This document shows positions 37,028 through 45,964 of a stretch of 64,000 nucleotides of DNA, piece after piece. The notes below the pieces were generated by a model. That model saw nothing but the letters and a program-made list of their open reading frames with translations. It was not told where the DNA came from and did not search any database. The stretch is taken from NCBI GenBank assembly GCA_001899205.1, contig MKVL01000025.1:496001-560000 (forward strand). The letters run 5' to 3'. The position numbers and the translations under genes are program-made. The stretch's first letter is position 1, and every line of letters begins with the position of its first letter. This stretch comes from Mesorhizobium sp. 65-26. GTDB taxonomy: Bacteria > Pseudomonadota > Alphaproteobacteria > Rhizobiales > Rhizobiaceae.

Positions 37028-37050
37028 GGCAGCAATCCGCTCCTACTCAG

Positions 37051-37075
37051 AACCGCCGGGCGATCCGGCGGTTTT
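37051..37075 (+). terminator. Terminator-like hairpin between ctaD and ctaB
   Basis: AACCGCCGG (37051-37059) pairs perfectly with CCGGCGGTT (37065-37073) around GCGAT, followed by TT. It lies 23 bp after ctaD and 31 bp before ctaB. Partial termination here would lower expression of assembly genes relative to subunits II and I. A short T-run suggests incomplete termination. Confidence 0.65.
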
Positions 37076-37105
37076 GGCCAAACGGAATGATGGACCGAAG
37101 TACGC

Positions 37106-38047
37106 ATGGCCCTTGTCGACGAAACCGGTATTGACGAAGCGGGCTTCCGCATGTCGGAAGCGACCGCAGGCGATTTCTTCGCCCTGCTGAAGCCGCGCGT
37201 CATGTCGCTGGTGGTGTTCACGGCCTTTGTCGGTCTGGTCGCCGCGCCGGTGACGATCAATCCGCTGCTGGCCATGATCGCGATCCTGTCGATTGCCATC
37301 GGCGCCGGCGCTTCGGGCGCGCTCAACATGTGGTACGACGCCGACATCGATGCGGTCATGACGCGCACCGCCGGCCGTCCGGTGCCGGCCGGCCGTGTCC
37401 GGCCGGGCGAAGCGCTCGGCTTCGGCCTCGTGCTGTCTGCGCTTTCGGTGATGACGCTGGGTGTGCTGGTCAACTGGCTGGCGGCCTCGCTTCTCGCCTT
37501 CACCATCTTCTTCTATGCCGTCATCTACACGATGTGGCTGAAGCGCTGGACGCCTCAGAACATCGTCATCGGCGGCGCCGCCGGCGCCATTCCGCCCGTG
37601 ATCGGCTGGGCCTCGGTGACCGGAAGCGTCAGCCTGGAAAGCATTATCCTGTTCCTCATCATCTTCCTGTGGACGCCGCCGCACTTCTGGGCGCTTGCGC
37701 TCTTCAAGTCGGAAGATTACGGCCGCGCCGGTATCCCGATGATGCCCAACGTCGCAGGCCATGCCTCGACGCGCCGGCAGATTTTCGCCTATGCGGTGGT
37801 TCTTGCGCCGATCGGCGTGCTCCCCTGGGCGCTCGGCTATACTTCCGCTGCCTATGGCGTCGTGGCCGCGCTGCTCGGCACCGGCTTCGTCTGGTATTCG
37901 TGGAAGGTGCTGCGCATGCGCGATGACGACCTCGCCATGAAGCCGGCCAAGGCGTTGTTCGGCTATTCGCTGCTTTACCTGTTCGCGATCTTCGCCGCCT
38001 ATCTCGCCGACAGCGTCGTCGCGCGGGCCTTCGCAGTGGGGGCATGA
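37106..38047 (+). CDS. ctaB: Protoheme IX farnesyltransferase
   Basis: A 313 aa polytopic UbiA-superfamily enzyme that converts heme b to heme o for the oxidase. The prenyl-diphosphate site [23 protein letters not shown] is near residues 72-94. The second acidic-loop region is [25 protein letters not shown] near 190-214. About nine hydrophobic segments are present. The stop overlaps the start of the following 55-codon gene (ATGATGA). It depends on farnesyl diphosphate made through the dxs/ispH pathway. Confidence 0.96.
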   Translation: MALVDETGIDEAGFRMSEATAGDFFALLKPRVMSLVVFTAFVGLVAAPVTINPLLAMIAILSIAIGAGASGALNMWYDADIDAVMTRTAGRPVPAGRVRPGEALGFGLVLSALSVMTLGVLVNWLAASLLAFTIFFYAVIYTMWLKRWTPQNIVIGGAAGAIPPVIGWASVTGSVSLESIILFLIIFLWTPPHFWALALFKSEDYGRAGIPMMPNVAGHASTRRQIFAYAVVLAPIGVLPWALGYTSAAYGVVAALLGTGFVWYSWKVLRMRDDDLAMKPAKALFGYSLLYLFAIFAAYLADSVVARAFAVGA

Positions 38048-38211
38048 TGACGATGGACGATAAGCTCGAACTGATCACGCTGAGCGATCGCCAGAGGAAA
38101 GCCCGGCGCAATCGCTCGGTCGCCATCGGCCTGGCGCTGGCGGCTCTGGTCATCATCTTCTACATCGCCACCATCGTGAAGTTCAGCCACGCTCTCAGTG
38201 GCGGGATGTGA
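38044..38211 (+). CDS. Small CoxF-like cytochrome oxidase cluster protein
   Basis: A 55 aa single-span membrane protein. A polar N-terminus rich in Lys/Arg ([13 protein letters not shown]) precedes one helix, [20 protein letters not shown], and a short tail. It starts at ATG 38044, overlapping the ctaB stop by 4 nt, and ends 7 bp before ctaG. Small proteins in this position between ctaB and ctaG are found in rhizobial cox clusters and are sometimes called CoxF. Its job in oxidase assembly is not established. Confidence 0.8.
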   Translation: MMTMDDKLELITLSDRQRKARRNRSVAIGLALAALVIIFYIATIVKFSHALSGGM

Positions 38212-38218
38212 GGTGGCG

Positions 38219-38848
38219 ATGAGCAAGCAAACGAGCGTCGATCCAGCCCGCAGGAACGGCAACCGCGTCATCGCCTTCGTCTGCCTGGCCTTCTTCGGCG
38301 GGATGGTCGGCATGGCCTACGCGGCGGTGCCGCTCTACAAGATGTTCTGCCAGGTGACCGGCTATGGCGGCACCACGCAACGCGCCGAGAAGCAGTATGC
38401 CGGTCGCGTGCTCGACCGCGAGATCACCGTGCGCTTCGATGCCAACATCGCGGGCGTGCCGTGGGAGTTCCAGCCGGTCCAGCGTTCGATGACGATGAAG
38501 ATCGGCGAGACCGTGCAGGCCTACTACAAGGCCACGAACAAGTTCGACGCACCGGTAACCGGGCGCGCCACCTTCAACGTCCAGCCGGAGCTGGCCGGCG
38601 CTTATTTCAACAAGGTCGAGTGTTTCTGCTTCACCGACACCACCTTGAAGCCGGGTGAGACGCTCGACATGCCGGTCCTGTTCTATGTGGACCCGGATAT
38701 CGTCAACGTGCCGGAACTGAAGGACATCAAGACCATCACCTTGTCCTATACGATGTTCCCGCAGGACAAGAACAAGCCGGTGGCTTCCGCCGCCGACGGC
38801 AACAACAGCAAGACAAATTCCAATACCGAAGCAAATCTCGGGGGCTGA
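38219..38848 (+). CDS. ctaG: Cytochrome c oxidase assembly protein CtaG (Cox11)
   Basis: A 209 aa copper chaperone that delivers Cu to the CuB site of subunit I. One N-terminal membrane anchor ([24 protein letters not shown]) is followed by a periplasmic immunoglobulin-like domain with [11 protein letters not shown] and the copper-binding CFCF motif ([15 protein letters not shown] near residues 133-147). FYVDPDI and ITLSYTMF close the domain. ATG at 38219 follows GAGGTGG. Normal length and intact copper motif. Confidence 0.97.
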   Translation: MSKQTSVDPARRNGNRVIAFVCLAFFGGMVGMAYAAVPLYKMFCQVTGYGGTTQRAEKQYAGRVLDREITVRFDANIAGVPWEFQPVQRSMTMKIGETVQAYYKATNKFDAPVTGRATFNVQPELAGAYFNKVECFCFTDTTLKPGETLDMPVLFYVDPDIVNVPELKDIKTITLSYTMFPQDKNKPVASAADGNNSKTNSNTEANLGG

Positions 38849-38849
38849 T

Positions 38850-39731
38850 ATGGCAGACGCGCACGCAAAACCACAACACGACTACCATCTCGTCAACCCA
38901 AGCCCCTGGCCCTTCCTGGGCTCGGTCGGCGCTCTGGTGATGGCGATCGGCGGTGTGTGCCTGATGGAATACTTGAAGGGCGGCGAGTTCCCGATCTTCG
39001 GCCACAACATCGCCAATCCGTGGCTGTTTTTCATCGGCCTGTTGATCGTGCTCTACACCATGTTCGCCTGGTGGTCGGACACGATCAAGGAAGCGCATGA
39101 GGGCCATCACACCCGCGTCGTCTCGCTGCACCTGCGCTACGGCATGATCATGTTCATCGCCTCCGAGGTGATGTTCTTCGTTGCCTGGTTCTGGGCTTTC
39201 TTCGACGCCAGCCTGTTCCCGGGCGAGGCGATTCAGTATGCCCGCACCGCCTTCACCGGCGGCGTGTGGCCGCCGAAAGGCATGGAGGTCCTCGACCCCT
39301 TCCACCTGCCGCTCTACAACACCATCATCCTGCTGCTGTCGGGCACCACGGTGACCTGGGCGCACCATTCGCTGTTGCACGGCGATCGCAAGGGCCTCAT
39401 CAACGGCCTCGTCCTGACCGTCGGCCTCGGCATGCTCTTCACCATGGTGCAGGCCTACGAGTACATGCACGCTCCGTTCGCGTTCAAGAACTCGATCTAT
39501 GGCGCTACCTTCTTCATGGCGACCGGTTTCCATGGCTTCCACGTCATCATCGGCACCATTTTCCTGCTGGTCTGCCTGATCCGCGCGATCAAGGGCGACT
39601 TCACGCCCAAGCAGCATTTCGGCTTCGAGGCGGCTGCCTGGTACTGGCACTTCGTCGACGTGGTGTGGCTGTTCCTGTTCGCTTCGATCTACGTCTGGGC
39701 GTCCGCCGGCGCGGTGATCGAAGGCCACTGA
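38850..39731 (+). CDS. ctaE: Cytochrome c oxidase subunit III
   Basis: A 293 aa seven-helix subunit that stabilises the oxidase and supports proton uptake. Conserved stretches are [16 protein letters not shown] at the start, [39 protein letters not shown] near residues 95-118, [15 protein letters not shown], and the C-terminal [11 protein letters not shown]. The start follows the ctaG stop by one base. A hairpin lies after the stop, before DUF983. Confidence 0.97.
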   Translation: MADAHAKPQHDYHLVNPSPWPFLGSVGALVMAIGGVCLMEYLKGGEFPIFGHNIANPWLFFIGLLIVLYTMFAWWSDTIKEAHEGHHTRVVSLHLRYGMIMFIASEVMFFVAWFWAFFDASLFPGEAIQYARTAFTGGVWPPKGMEVLDPFHLPLYNTIILLLSGTTVTWAHHSLLHGDRKGLINGLVLTVGLGMLFTMVQAYEYMHAPFAFKNSIYGATFFMATGFHGFHVIIGTIFLLVCLIRAIKGDFTPKQHFGFEAAAWYWHFVDVVWLFLFASIYVWASAGAVIEGH

Positions 39732-39754
39732 CGCGCTTTCAATTTGTATCGACG

Positions 39755-39788
39755 AGGCGGCTGCGGCGACGTGGCCGCCTTATCTTTT
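39755..39788 (+). terminator. Possible terminator after ctaE
   Basis: AGGCGGC (39755-39761) pairs with GCCGCCT (39774-39780) across 12 nt, followed by TATCTTTT. Loop size and the interrupted T-run make it a weak terminator, probably leaky into the DUF983 and SURF1 genes. Confidence 0.4.
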
Positions 39789-39814
39789 GGGGCAAAGCGT
39801 TCTAAGGTGCGCGC

Positions 39815-40201
39815 ATGAGTGACGACAAGGCGATCTGGCCGCCCATCGATCCGATTTCCGCAGGCCTGCATGGCCGTTGCCCGCGCTGCGGCGAGGGGCG
39901 GCTGTTCTCCGGATTCCTGTCGGTCGGCAAGCGCTGCGGCAATTGCGGCCTCGACTATTCATTCGCCGATGCGGGCGACGGACCGGCTGTTTTCGTCATC
40001 CTCATCATCGGCTTCCTTGTCGTCGGCCTCGCGCTGTGGATGGAGGTGACGCTGGGGCCGCCGCTATGGGTGCACTTCCTGTTGTGGATCCCGCTGACAG
40101 TGGTGCTGTGTCTCACGGCGCTGCGCCTGATCAAGGGCGTGCTGATCACCTTGCAGTACTCCAAGAAAGCCTCCGAAGGCAGGCTGGACACTGGCGAATG
40201 A
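39815..40201 (+). CDS. DUF983 family zinc-ribbon membrane protein
   Basis: A 128 aa protein. Two CxxC pairs near the N-terminus (CPRCGEGRLF and CGNCGLDYS) form a probable zinc ribbon. Two membrane helices follow (AVFVILIIGFLVVGLALWM and LWVHFLLWIPLTVVLCL). DUF983 genes regularly sit between ctaE and surf1 in Alphaproteobacteria, so a role in oxidase biogenesis is likely but unproven. Its stop overlaps the SURF1 start (ATGA). Confidence 0.88.
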   Translation: MSDDKAIWPPIDPISAGLHGRCPRCGEGRLFSGFLSVGKRCGNCGLDYSFADAGDGPAVFVILIIGFLVVGLALWMEVTLGPPLWVHFLLWIPLTVVLCLTALRLIKGVLITLQYSKKASEGRLDTGE

Positions 40202-40953
40202 GCGGGACGGCTGGTGTGGCCGCCGGTCCCTCGCGGCCGCGCGTGGCCCTGCTGCTTGGGCTCGGACTTGTCGTGTTCGTCATTCTGGTCGGGCTCGGAA
40301 CCTGGCAGGTCGAGCGCCTTCAGTGGAAAGAAGGCCTCCTTCAGACCATAGACCAGCGTACACACCAGGCGCCTGCGCCGCTTGCCGCGGTCGAAAGCCA
40401 GTTCGCCAGCACCGGTGACGTCGACTACACGCCCGTCACCGTGACCGGCACCTTCCTGCACAAGGGCGAGCGGCATTTCTTCGCCACATGGGAAGGGGCT
40501 GCCGGCTTCAATGTCTACACGCCCTTGCAACTCGATGACGGCAGGTTCGTGCTCGTCAATCGCGGTTTCGTTCCCTATGACCTCAAGGACGCGGCGAAGC
40601 GACCGCAAGGGCAGGTCCCTGGCTCCGTGACGATAACAGGGCTCGCCCGCAACCCGCTGGACGGCAAGCCCTCGATGATGCTTCCCGACAACGATGTCGC
40701 GAAGAACATCTTCTACTGGAAGGATCGCGACGTGATGGCGGCGAGCGCCGGGCTGCCGGCCGGCGCGAAGCTGCTGCCCTTCTTCATCGATGCCGACAAG
40801 ACGCCAAACCCGGGTGGGTTGCCGGTGGGGGGCGTCACCATCATCGACCTGCCGAACAACCATCTGCAATACGCGGTGACATGGTACGGGCTCGCGGCGG
40901 CGCTCGCCGGGGTACTCTTCGTCAGGTTGCGCCGGCTGGCGAAAGGCGGTTGA
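40198..40953 (+). CDS. SURF1-family cytochrome oxidase assembly protein
   Basis: A 251 aa protein with two membrane helices flanking a periplasmic domain, the SURF1 topology. The N-terminal helix LLLGLGLVVFVILVGLGTWQVERLQWK contains the LGxWQ..R.xWK hallmark. The central part has FATWEGAAGFNVYTPLQLDDGRFVLVNRGFVP, and the end has NNHLQYAVTWYGLAAAL. SURF1 proteins bind heme a and assist its insertion into subunit I. ATG 40198 overlaps the DUF983 stop by 4 nt. It is the last gene of the oxidase cluster. Confidence 0.94.
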   Translation: MSGTAGVAAGPSRPRVALLLGLGLVVFVILVGLGTWQVERLQWKEGLLQTIDQRTHQAPAPLAAVESQFASTGDVDYTPVTVTGTFLHKGERHFFATWEGAAGFNVYTPLQLDDGRFVLVNRGFVPYDLKDAAKRPQGQVPGSVTITGLARNPLDGKPSMMLPDNDVAKNIFYWKDRDVMAASAGLPAGAKLLPFFIDADKTPNPGGLPVGGVTIIDLPNNHLQYAVTWYGLAAALAGVLFVRLRRLAKGG

Positions 40954-41024
40954 ACAAAAAGTGCTGCAGCGTCCTTTGCGCGCTCATTCGAACGCGCGGC
41001 GCTGTAGTGATCGCAACCGCCGCC

Positions 41025-41053
41025 CTTGACAGGGCGGGGGTGCAGACCGCATT
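41025..41053 (+). promoter_or_regulatory. Candidate housekeeping promoter for ispH
   Basis: CTTGAC (41025-41030) is the exact rhizobial -35 hexamer. A poor -10 (CGCATT, 41048-41053) follows after 17 nt. It is 27 bp before the preferred ispH ATG. Its position suggests a separate transcript for ispH-thrB-rnhA. Confidence 0.5.
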
Positions 41054-41080
41054 TCGGCTTTGATCAACCGGCCTGGATTC

Positions 41081-42091
41081 ATGCTCAAGACGACCACCAA
41101 GCGCCCCCTCACGATCCGGCTCTGCCAGCCACGCGGCTTCTGCGCCGGGGTCGACCGTGCCATTCAGATCGTCGTGCTGGCTCTGAAGAAATACGGCGCG
41201 CCGGTCTATGTCCGCCACGAGATCGTGCACAACCGCTATGTCGTCGAAGGGCTGCAGAGCCTGGGCGCCGTGTTCATCGAGGAACTCTCCGAGATACCGG
41301 CGGAGCATCGCGAGAGCCCGGTCGTGTTCTCGGCGCATGGCGTACCCAAGTCGGTGCCGGCCGATGCCGTCGCCCGCAACCTCTTCTATCTCGACGCCAC
41401 CTGTCCATTGGTCTCGAAAGTCCACAAGCAGGCAATGCGCCATCAGCGGCTCGGTCGCCATGTTCTCCTCATAGGCCATGCAGGGCATCCCGAAGTCATC
41501 GGCACAATGGGCCAACTGCCGGACGGCGCTGTGACGCTGGTCGAGACGGAAGCCGACGCGGCCCGGCTCGCGCCCGCCGATCCGGATGCGCTCGGTTTCG
41601 TCACCCAGACGACTCTGTCGGTCGAGGACACTGCCGGCATCATCCGCGTCCTGCAGGAGCGTTTCCCCAACCTGCAGGCGGCCGCGGCGGAATCGATCTG
41701 CTACGCCACCACCAACCGCCAGGAAGCGGTCAAGGAGACGGCGCACGGCGCCGACCTGTTCCTGATCGTCGGCGCGCCCAATTCCTCCAATTCGCGGCGG
41801 CTTGTCGAGGTCGCGGAGCGGGCCGGCGCCAGGATGTCGCTTCTCGTGCAGCGCGCCGCGGAAATTCCGTGGGATGACATCGCCGAGATTTCGACGCTGG
41901 GCCTCTCGGCCGGCGCGTCGGCACCGGAGATCATCGTCGACGAGATCATCGATGCCTTCCGCCAACGCTTCGACGTCACCATCGAACTTGCCGTCACGGC
42001 GACGGAAACGGAGGATTTTCCTGTCATGCGGGTTCTGCGCGATGTCGAACTGACGCCGGCCGACATGGCCTTCGTCAACGGAGCCGCGTAG
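41081..42091 (+). CDS. ispH: 4-hydroxy-3-methylbut-2-enyl diphosphate reductase (IspH/LytB)
   Basis: A 336 aa iron-sulfur enzyme that makes isopentenyl and dimethylallyl diphosphate in the last step of the MEP pathway. The three cysteines that hold the [4Fe-4S] cluster are seen in [14 protein letters not shown] near residue 19, [11 protein letters not shown] near 110, and [14 protein letters not shown] near 210. SAHGVP and [15 protein letters not shown] are also conserved. ATG 41081 is chosen; a TTG seven codons upstream is possible. thrB follows after 5 bp. Confidence 0.96.
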   Translation: MLKTTTKRPLTIRLCQPRGFCAGVDRAIQIVVLALKKYGAPVYVRHEIVHNRYVVEGLQSLGAVFIEELSEIPAEHRESPVVFSAHGVPKSVPADAVARNLFYLDATCPLVSKVHKQAMRHQRLGRHVLLIGHAGHPEVIGTMGQLPDGAVTLVETEADAARLAPADPDALGFVTQTTLSVEDTAGIIRVLQERFPNLQAAAAESICYATTNRQEAVKETAHGADLFLIVGAPNSSNSRRLVEVAERAGARMSLLVQRAAEIPWDDIAEISTLGLSAGASAPEIIVDEIIDAFRQRFDVTIELAVTATETEDFPVMRVLRDVELTPADMAFVNGAA

Positions 42092-42096
42092 GGCAG

Positions 42097-43059
42097 ATGG
42101 CGGTCTACACCGATGTCGCGGAAGGTGAGCTCAGCGCCTTCCTGAAGCTCTATCCGGTCGGCGAACTCCTGTCCTACAAGGGCATCGCCGAGGGCACCGA
42201 GAATTCGAACTTCCTGCTGCACACGGCCAGCGGCTCCTACATACTGACGCTCTACGAGAAGCGCGTCGAGAAGGCAGACCTGCCGTTCTTCCTCGGGTTG
42301 ATGGGCCATCTCGCCAGGAAGGGCATTTCTTGCCCGCTGCCGGTCACCGCCCATGACGGTAGCGTCATCGGCACGCTTGCCGGCCGGCCGGCCGTCATCA
42401 TCACCTTCCTCGAGGGGCTTTCCCTGCGTCGCCCGGCAGCCACGCATTGCGGCGAGGTCGGCCGGGCGCTGGCCGAGCTGCATCTGGCTGGCGCCGACTT
42501 CGCGATGCGGCGCCCGAACGCGCTTGCCATCGACGGCTGGCGCAAGCTCTGGGCGGCATCGCGCGACCGTGCCGATGAGGTCGAACCAGGCCTGGCGGCC
42601 GAGGTCGATGCCGATTTCGCCGACTTCGAGCGGAATTGGCCCGATGGCCTGCCGTCGGGCATCATCCATGCCGACCTCTTCCCGGACAATGTCTTCTTCC
42701 TCGGCGAGAAGCTGTCGGGCCTGATCGACTTCTATTTCGCCTGCGACGATCTCTACGCCTATGACGTCGCCACCTGCCTCAACGCCTGGTGTTTCGAGAA
42801 GGATTTTTCCTTCAACGTGACCAAGGGTGCGGCGTTGCTGTCCGGTTATCAGAGTGTTCGCCCGCTTGGCGAGGACGAGAAGGCGGCGCTGCCGATGCTG
42901 GCGCGCGGCTCGGCGCTTCGCTTCATGCTGACCAGGCTCTACGATTGGCTGACCATCCCGGATGGTGGACTGGTCATGAAACGCGATCCAACCGAATATA
43001 TCAGGCGCATGCGCTTCCACCGGGCGATCCGGTCCCCCCTGGAATACGGTCTCAAATGA
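42097..43059 (+). CDS. thrB: Homoserine kinase (ThrB, APH-like type)
   Basis: Phosphorylates homoserine on the way to threonine. The 320 aa protein belongs to the aminoglycoside-phosphotransferase-like type II homoserine kinases, not the GHMP type. It has [15 protein letters not shown] at the nucleotide loop, [31 protein letters not shown] (Brenner-like H-x-D-x-x-x-x-N and D-F) near residues 188-218, and [11 protein letters not shown]. Its product is used by thrC, which lies at 51.4 kb on the opposite strand. The stop overlaps rnhA (ATGA). Confidence 0.95.
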   Translation: MAVYTDVAEGELSAFLKLYPVGELLSYKGIAEGTENSNFLLHTASGSYILTLYEKRVEKADLPFFLGLMGHLARKGISCPLPVTAHDGSVIGTLAGRPAVIITFLEGLSLRRPAATHCGEVGRALAELHLAGADFAMRRPNALAIDGWRKLWAASRDRADEVEPGLAAEVDADFADFERNWPDGLPSGIIHADLFPDNVFFLGEKLSGLIDFYFACDDLYAYDVATCLNAWCFEKDFSFNVTKGAALLSGYQSVRPLGEDEKAALPMLARGSALRFMLTRLYDWLTIPDGGLVMKRDPTEYIRRMRFHRAIRSPLEYGLK

Positions 43060-43583
43060 CGAAGCACGTTGAAGTCTTCACCGATGGCGCCTGCTCGGGC
43101 AATCCGGGACCCGGCGGCTGGGGCGCGATCCTGCGTTTTAACGGCGTCTCCAAGGAACTGTCCGGCGGCGAGGCCGAGACCACCAACAACCGCATGGAAC
43201 TGCTGGCCGCCATCACCGCGCTCGATGCACTGAAGGAGCCTTGCACCGTCGACCTGCACACCGACAGCAAATACGTCATGGATGGCATCTCCAAGTGGAT
43301 CCATGGCTGGAAGAAGAATGGTTGGAAGACCGCCGACAAGAAGCCGGTGAAGAATGGCGAACTGTGGCAGGCGCTCGACGCCGCCAACCGGCGCCACAAG
43401 GTCACCTGGCACTGGGTCAAGGGCCATGCCGGCCATCCGGAGAACGAACGCGCCGACGAGCTTGCCCGGGAAGGAATGGCGCCGTTCAAGAAGGGCGGGG
43501 TTAGGCCCACGCCGCCGAAACAGGGTGTTTCGGCCGGCACGCCGACGGCGAGGCCCGCCAGACGCTCCAGCCAGAGCTACTAG
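43056..43583 (+). CDS. rnhA: Ribonuclease HI
   Basis: Cleaves RNA in RNA-DNA hybrids. The carboxylate active site is complete: [16 protein letters not shown] (Asp at residue 8), [10 protein letters not shown] (Glu), [11 protein letters not shown] (Asp), and [11 protein letters not shown] (Asp) near residue 133. The 175 aa length exceeds the usual ~155 by a Pro/Arg/Ser-rich tail after GMAPF. The stop TAG is the first three bases of an intergenic palindromic element, so the tail end may have been set by that insertion. Starts 4 nt inside thrB. Confidence 0.96.
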   Translation: MTKHVEVFTDGACSGNPGPGGWGAILRFNGVSKELSGGEAETTNNRMELLAAITALDALKEPCTVDLHTDSKYVMDGISKWIHGWKKNGWKTADKKPVKNGELWQALDAANRRHKVTWHWVKGHAGHPENERADELAREGMAPFKKGGVRPTPPKQGVSAGTPTARPARRSSQSY

Positions 43584-43685
43584 AGCAATTCCGGCGAAAA
43601 TTGAATCGCCGTCATTGCTCTAACTCTTTGTTTTTACGCAATTCCGGACGCAAAACCGCTACGCACTTTTGCTGGAATTGCTCTT
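43581..43685. repeat. Intergenic mosaic palindromic element, copy 3
   Basis: The first module is TAGAGCAAT (43581-43589) pairing with ATTGCTCTA (43614-43622), enclosing GGCGA...TCGCC. A linker CTAACTCTTTGTTTTT follows, which on the minus strand reads as the AAAGAG-TTAG-AGC linker seen in other copies. The second module is GCAATTCC (43638-43645) pairing with GGAATTGC (43673-43680). It lies between convergent genes. Class resembles rhizobial intergenic mosaic elements. Confidence 0.75.
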
Positions 43686-43720
43686 GATCTGGATTTTTGA
43701 TCCCTGGGCGGTCGACCCGC

Positions 43721-44200
43721 TTAGCGGATCAGCAAGGCCGTCCCGAAGAGGCCGATAGCGAAGACCGTGTGGGAGATCAGGTTCAGAGCCCGGGTCTTTG
43801 TTGGATTGGGCGTTTTCGATGCCGCCCACCCCGCGCCCATGCCCGGCGCGAGCAGGAACCAGCCGGCGCCCACCGTGACGATGCCGAGGATGAAGGCGGG
43901 CAGGAACGTCGGCGCGGTCAGCCAGGCCGCTCCGGTCGCCAGGACCAGGATCACGCCGTAGACGAGGCCGACGAGGTAGTGGAAGGCCCATCCCAGCGCC
44001 AGTTCATGGGCATAGGGCTGGGCCTTGCCAATGTCGTCGTGAAAGACCTTGCCGTCCCGCAGATGCCAGACCCAACGCCCGACCATTCCCCAGTTCGGGC
44101 GCGGTAGCCCGAACAAGGCGGCGAGCAGGATGGCCCAGATATCGATCAGCGCCGTGGCGCCAACTCCGATCAGCGCGCCGCGCCAGAGCAGGTCGAGCAT
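43721..44200 (-). CDS. DUF2938 family membrane protein
   Basis: A 159 aa membrane protein with about four or five helices (MLDLLWRGALIGVGATALIDIWAILLAAL; LGWAFHYLVGLVYGVILVLATG; FLPAFILGIVTVGAGWFLLAPGMG; HTVFAIGLFGTALLI). The segment GRWVWHLRDGKVFHDDIGKA is the most conserved part of the DUF2938 family. No function is known. ATG 44200 places the first helix at the N-terminus as in relatives; upstream in-frame codons are not conserved. Confidence 0.82.
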   Translation of the reverse strand: MLDLLWRGALIGVGATALIDIWAILLAALFGLPRPNWGMVGRWVWHLRDGKVFHDDIGKAQPYAHELALGWAFHYLVGLVYGVILVLATGAAWLTAPTFLPAFILGIVTVGAGWFLLAPGMGAGWAASKTPNPTKTRALNLISHTVFAIGLFGTALLIR

Positions 44201-44267
44201 CGGTCGGATTCCCTTGTTGTTCGCAAGCTCTGATCGCAAAACCGCGGGACGGTATCGCGGAACCTGC

Positions 44268-44750
44268 CTAGAGCTGCTCGAGGATCTTGGCGGCGCCGGA
44301 CTCGGAGACGCCTGGCTTTGTCTCGACGTTGAGCGTCGTCAACTTGCCATTGTCGACGATCATCGAGAAGCGCTTGGATCGCAGGCCCAGCCCGCCGCCC
44401 GAGAGATCCTGGTCGAGGCCGACCGACTTGACGAAATCGCCGTTGCCGTCGGCAAGGAAGAGGATCTTGCCGTCACCGCCGGCGAAGCGCGACCATGCGC
44501 TCATGACATAGACGTCGTTGACCGAGACCACGGCGATGGTGTCGACGCCGCGCGCCAGGATGGCGTCGTGGTTTTCGAGATAGCCGGGCAGGTGGTTGTT
44601 GCTGCAGGTCGGCGTGAAGGCGCCGGGAACGGCGAACAGCACCACCTTCTTTCCGTCGAAGATCTCGGCGCTGGTGATCGCCTTCGGGCCGTCGGCGGTC
44701 ATGATCTTGAACGTCGCATCAGGCAGCTTGTCGCCAACGGAAATGCTCAT
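44268..44750 (-). CDS. Peroxiredoxin (Prx5 / AhpE-like, thiol-specific)
   Basis: A 160 aa peroxiredoxin of the Prx5 type. The peroxidatic cysteine is in VPGAFTPTCSNNHLPGY near residue 49, with the conserved Thr and a later Arg (LGLRSKRFSMIV). The family length and the short C-terminus fit thioredoxin/glutaredoxin-dependent Prx5 enzymes that reduce H2O2 and alkyl hydroperoxides in the cytosol. No glutaredoxin domain is fused. An intergenic repeat lies in its upstream region (44831-44930). Confidence 0.93.
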   Translation of the reverse strand: MSISVGDKLPDATFKIMTADGPKAITSAEIFDGKKVVLFAVPGAFTPTCSNNHLPGYLENHDAILARGVDTIAVVSVNDVYVMSAWSRFAGGDGKILFLADGNGDFVKSVGLDQDLSGGGLGLRSKRFSMIVDNGKLTTLNVETKPGVSESGAAKILEQL

Positions 44751-44830
44751 CGATAGCCTCTTGGAGCGTGGATGGAAGAACCATCCCTGCGATAGCCGAC
44801 TGGCGCGCCGACCGCAACGGCCGAGCCCGG

Positions 44831-44930
44831 CGCATGGCCCCGAAATCGGAATCGATTTCCGGAAAGGATCATGCGCGAGATCAAAGTGTTAGGGCGCCCT
44901 TTGCGCGTCCAGATGGACGCGCTGCGCTCC
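44831..44930. repeat. Intergenic mosaic palindromic element, copy 4
   Basis: Two hairpin modules. The first runs from CGCATGGCCCCGAAATCG to GGATCATGCG (44831-44875). A linker GATCAAAGTGTTAGGGCG follows. The second has GCGCGTCC-AGAT-GGACGCGC inside AGGGCG...GCGCTCC. It matches the element at 55761 over about 100 bp with few differences. It lies upstream of the peroxiredoxin gene and just past the stop of the DsbD-like gene. Confidence 0.8.
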
Positions 44931-44934
44931 ATGA

Positions 44935-45741
44935 TCAGGGAAAGGGCAGCACTCCTTCGACGGCCCCGGCCGAACTGGTCAGCGTGTAGTGAAGCCCGCC
45001 ATCCGTGGGTGTCGTCGACGGTCGGTCAAGGATCGGCACGGTGAAGATCGATTTGCCGTTCTTCTCGCTGCGGACAGGGGCCCCGAACATGTAGTCGTGT
45101 TCGCCGGCGACGAAGAAATCGGCCGCCGCGGCGTCGCCGGGGAAATTCGCCTGGACGACCAGTGTTTCATGATCGCCGGGCAGGAGTTCGATGCCGAAGT
45201 CGGTCCGCGCGGGCACGGGCAGGGTCGAGAGGGCGGCCTTGATCAAGGCCGCGTCCTCGGCATTGTCCGGGTCGGCATTGGGATCAACGGTCAGCCGGGT
45301 CTGCACCGGGATGCAGATCGTTTCGCATATTCCAAGAAACACGTCTGCCTGGATCGCCGTCGGCTGGTCGGGGGCGGCAAGCGTGAATGTCACCGGGAAC
45401 GACACCGAGTGGCTGTAGCCGGCCCATTTGCCGTAGCCGTCGTCGTGGCGCTGCGGCGCGGGGAAGGAGAGGTCCGCAGCGGTGACGTTGGTGCTGGGCG
45501 AGACGTCGAGCTGCGGCGGTACCCCGGAATCGCCGGGGTCGCGCCAATAGGTTTTCCAGCCGGGCTTCAGCACGATCTGCAACAGGCCCTGGAGGTGCCC
45601 GTTTTCGTCGGCCTTGCCGCTGGTGACCAGGCGAACCTTGCCGCCTTCGCTGTCGTACCAGTTCGATGAGGAGGCGGCGGCTGGGAAGCAGTTTGCCGCC
45701 CCGAGGGCAGCGCCGAGCATCAGGATCTTCAAGCTATGCAT
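44935..45741 (-). CDS. Secreted DsbD-alpha-like protein (ScsB N-domain type)
   Basis: A 268 aa periplasmic protein with a signal peptide (LGAALGAANCFPAAASS). A DsbD N-terminal-like beta domain follows: VRLVTSGKADENGHLQGLLQIVLKPGWKTYWRDPGDSGVPPQL, SVSFPVTFTLAAPDQPTAIQADVFLGIC. The cysteine pair ICETICIPV near residues 148-156 matches the active-site position of DsbD-alpha. The transmembrane DsbD-beta and thioredoxin-like gamma domains are absent, so it would need a separate electron donor. Genes of this kind are common in Rhizobiales. Confidence 0.82.
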   Translation of the reverse strand: MHSLKILMLGAALGAANCFPAAASSSNWYDSEGGKVRLVTSGKADENGHLQGLLQIVLKPGWKTYWRDPGDSGVPPQLDVSPSTNVTAADLSFPAPQRHDDGYGKWAGYSHSVSFPVTFTLAAPDQPTAIQADVFLGICETICIPVQTRLTVDPNADPDNAEDAALIKAALSTLPVPARTDFGIELLPGDHETLVVQANFPGDAAAADFFVAGEHDYMFGAPVRSEKNGKSIFTVPILDRPSTTPTDGGLHYTLTSSAGAVEGVLPFP

Positions 45742-45964
45742 GGCGGTGATTTGATCGTGCGTTCTTGTCCGCGCAATGATTTCATGGTCTTGCGCGTATC
45801 ATATTTGCGTGACTTTGCGAGCTGTGCCGGCTTTTTCGGCCTCCGCCCGGAGCAGCGGCCGATCTCGCTCGCCCGGGGGAAGGCGGAACGCCAGCCGCAT
45901 GGCATGGCCAAATCGCGCACTGTCCATCTTTTCGCCGCTCCGGAAACGCGTTACGCTCCCCGAC

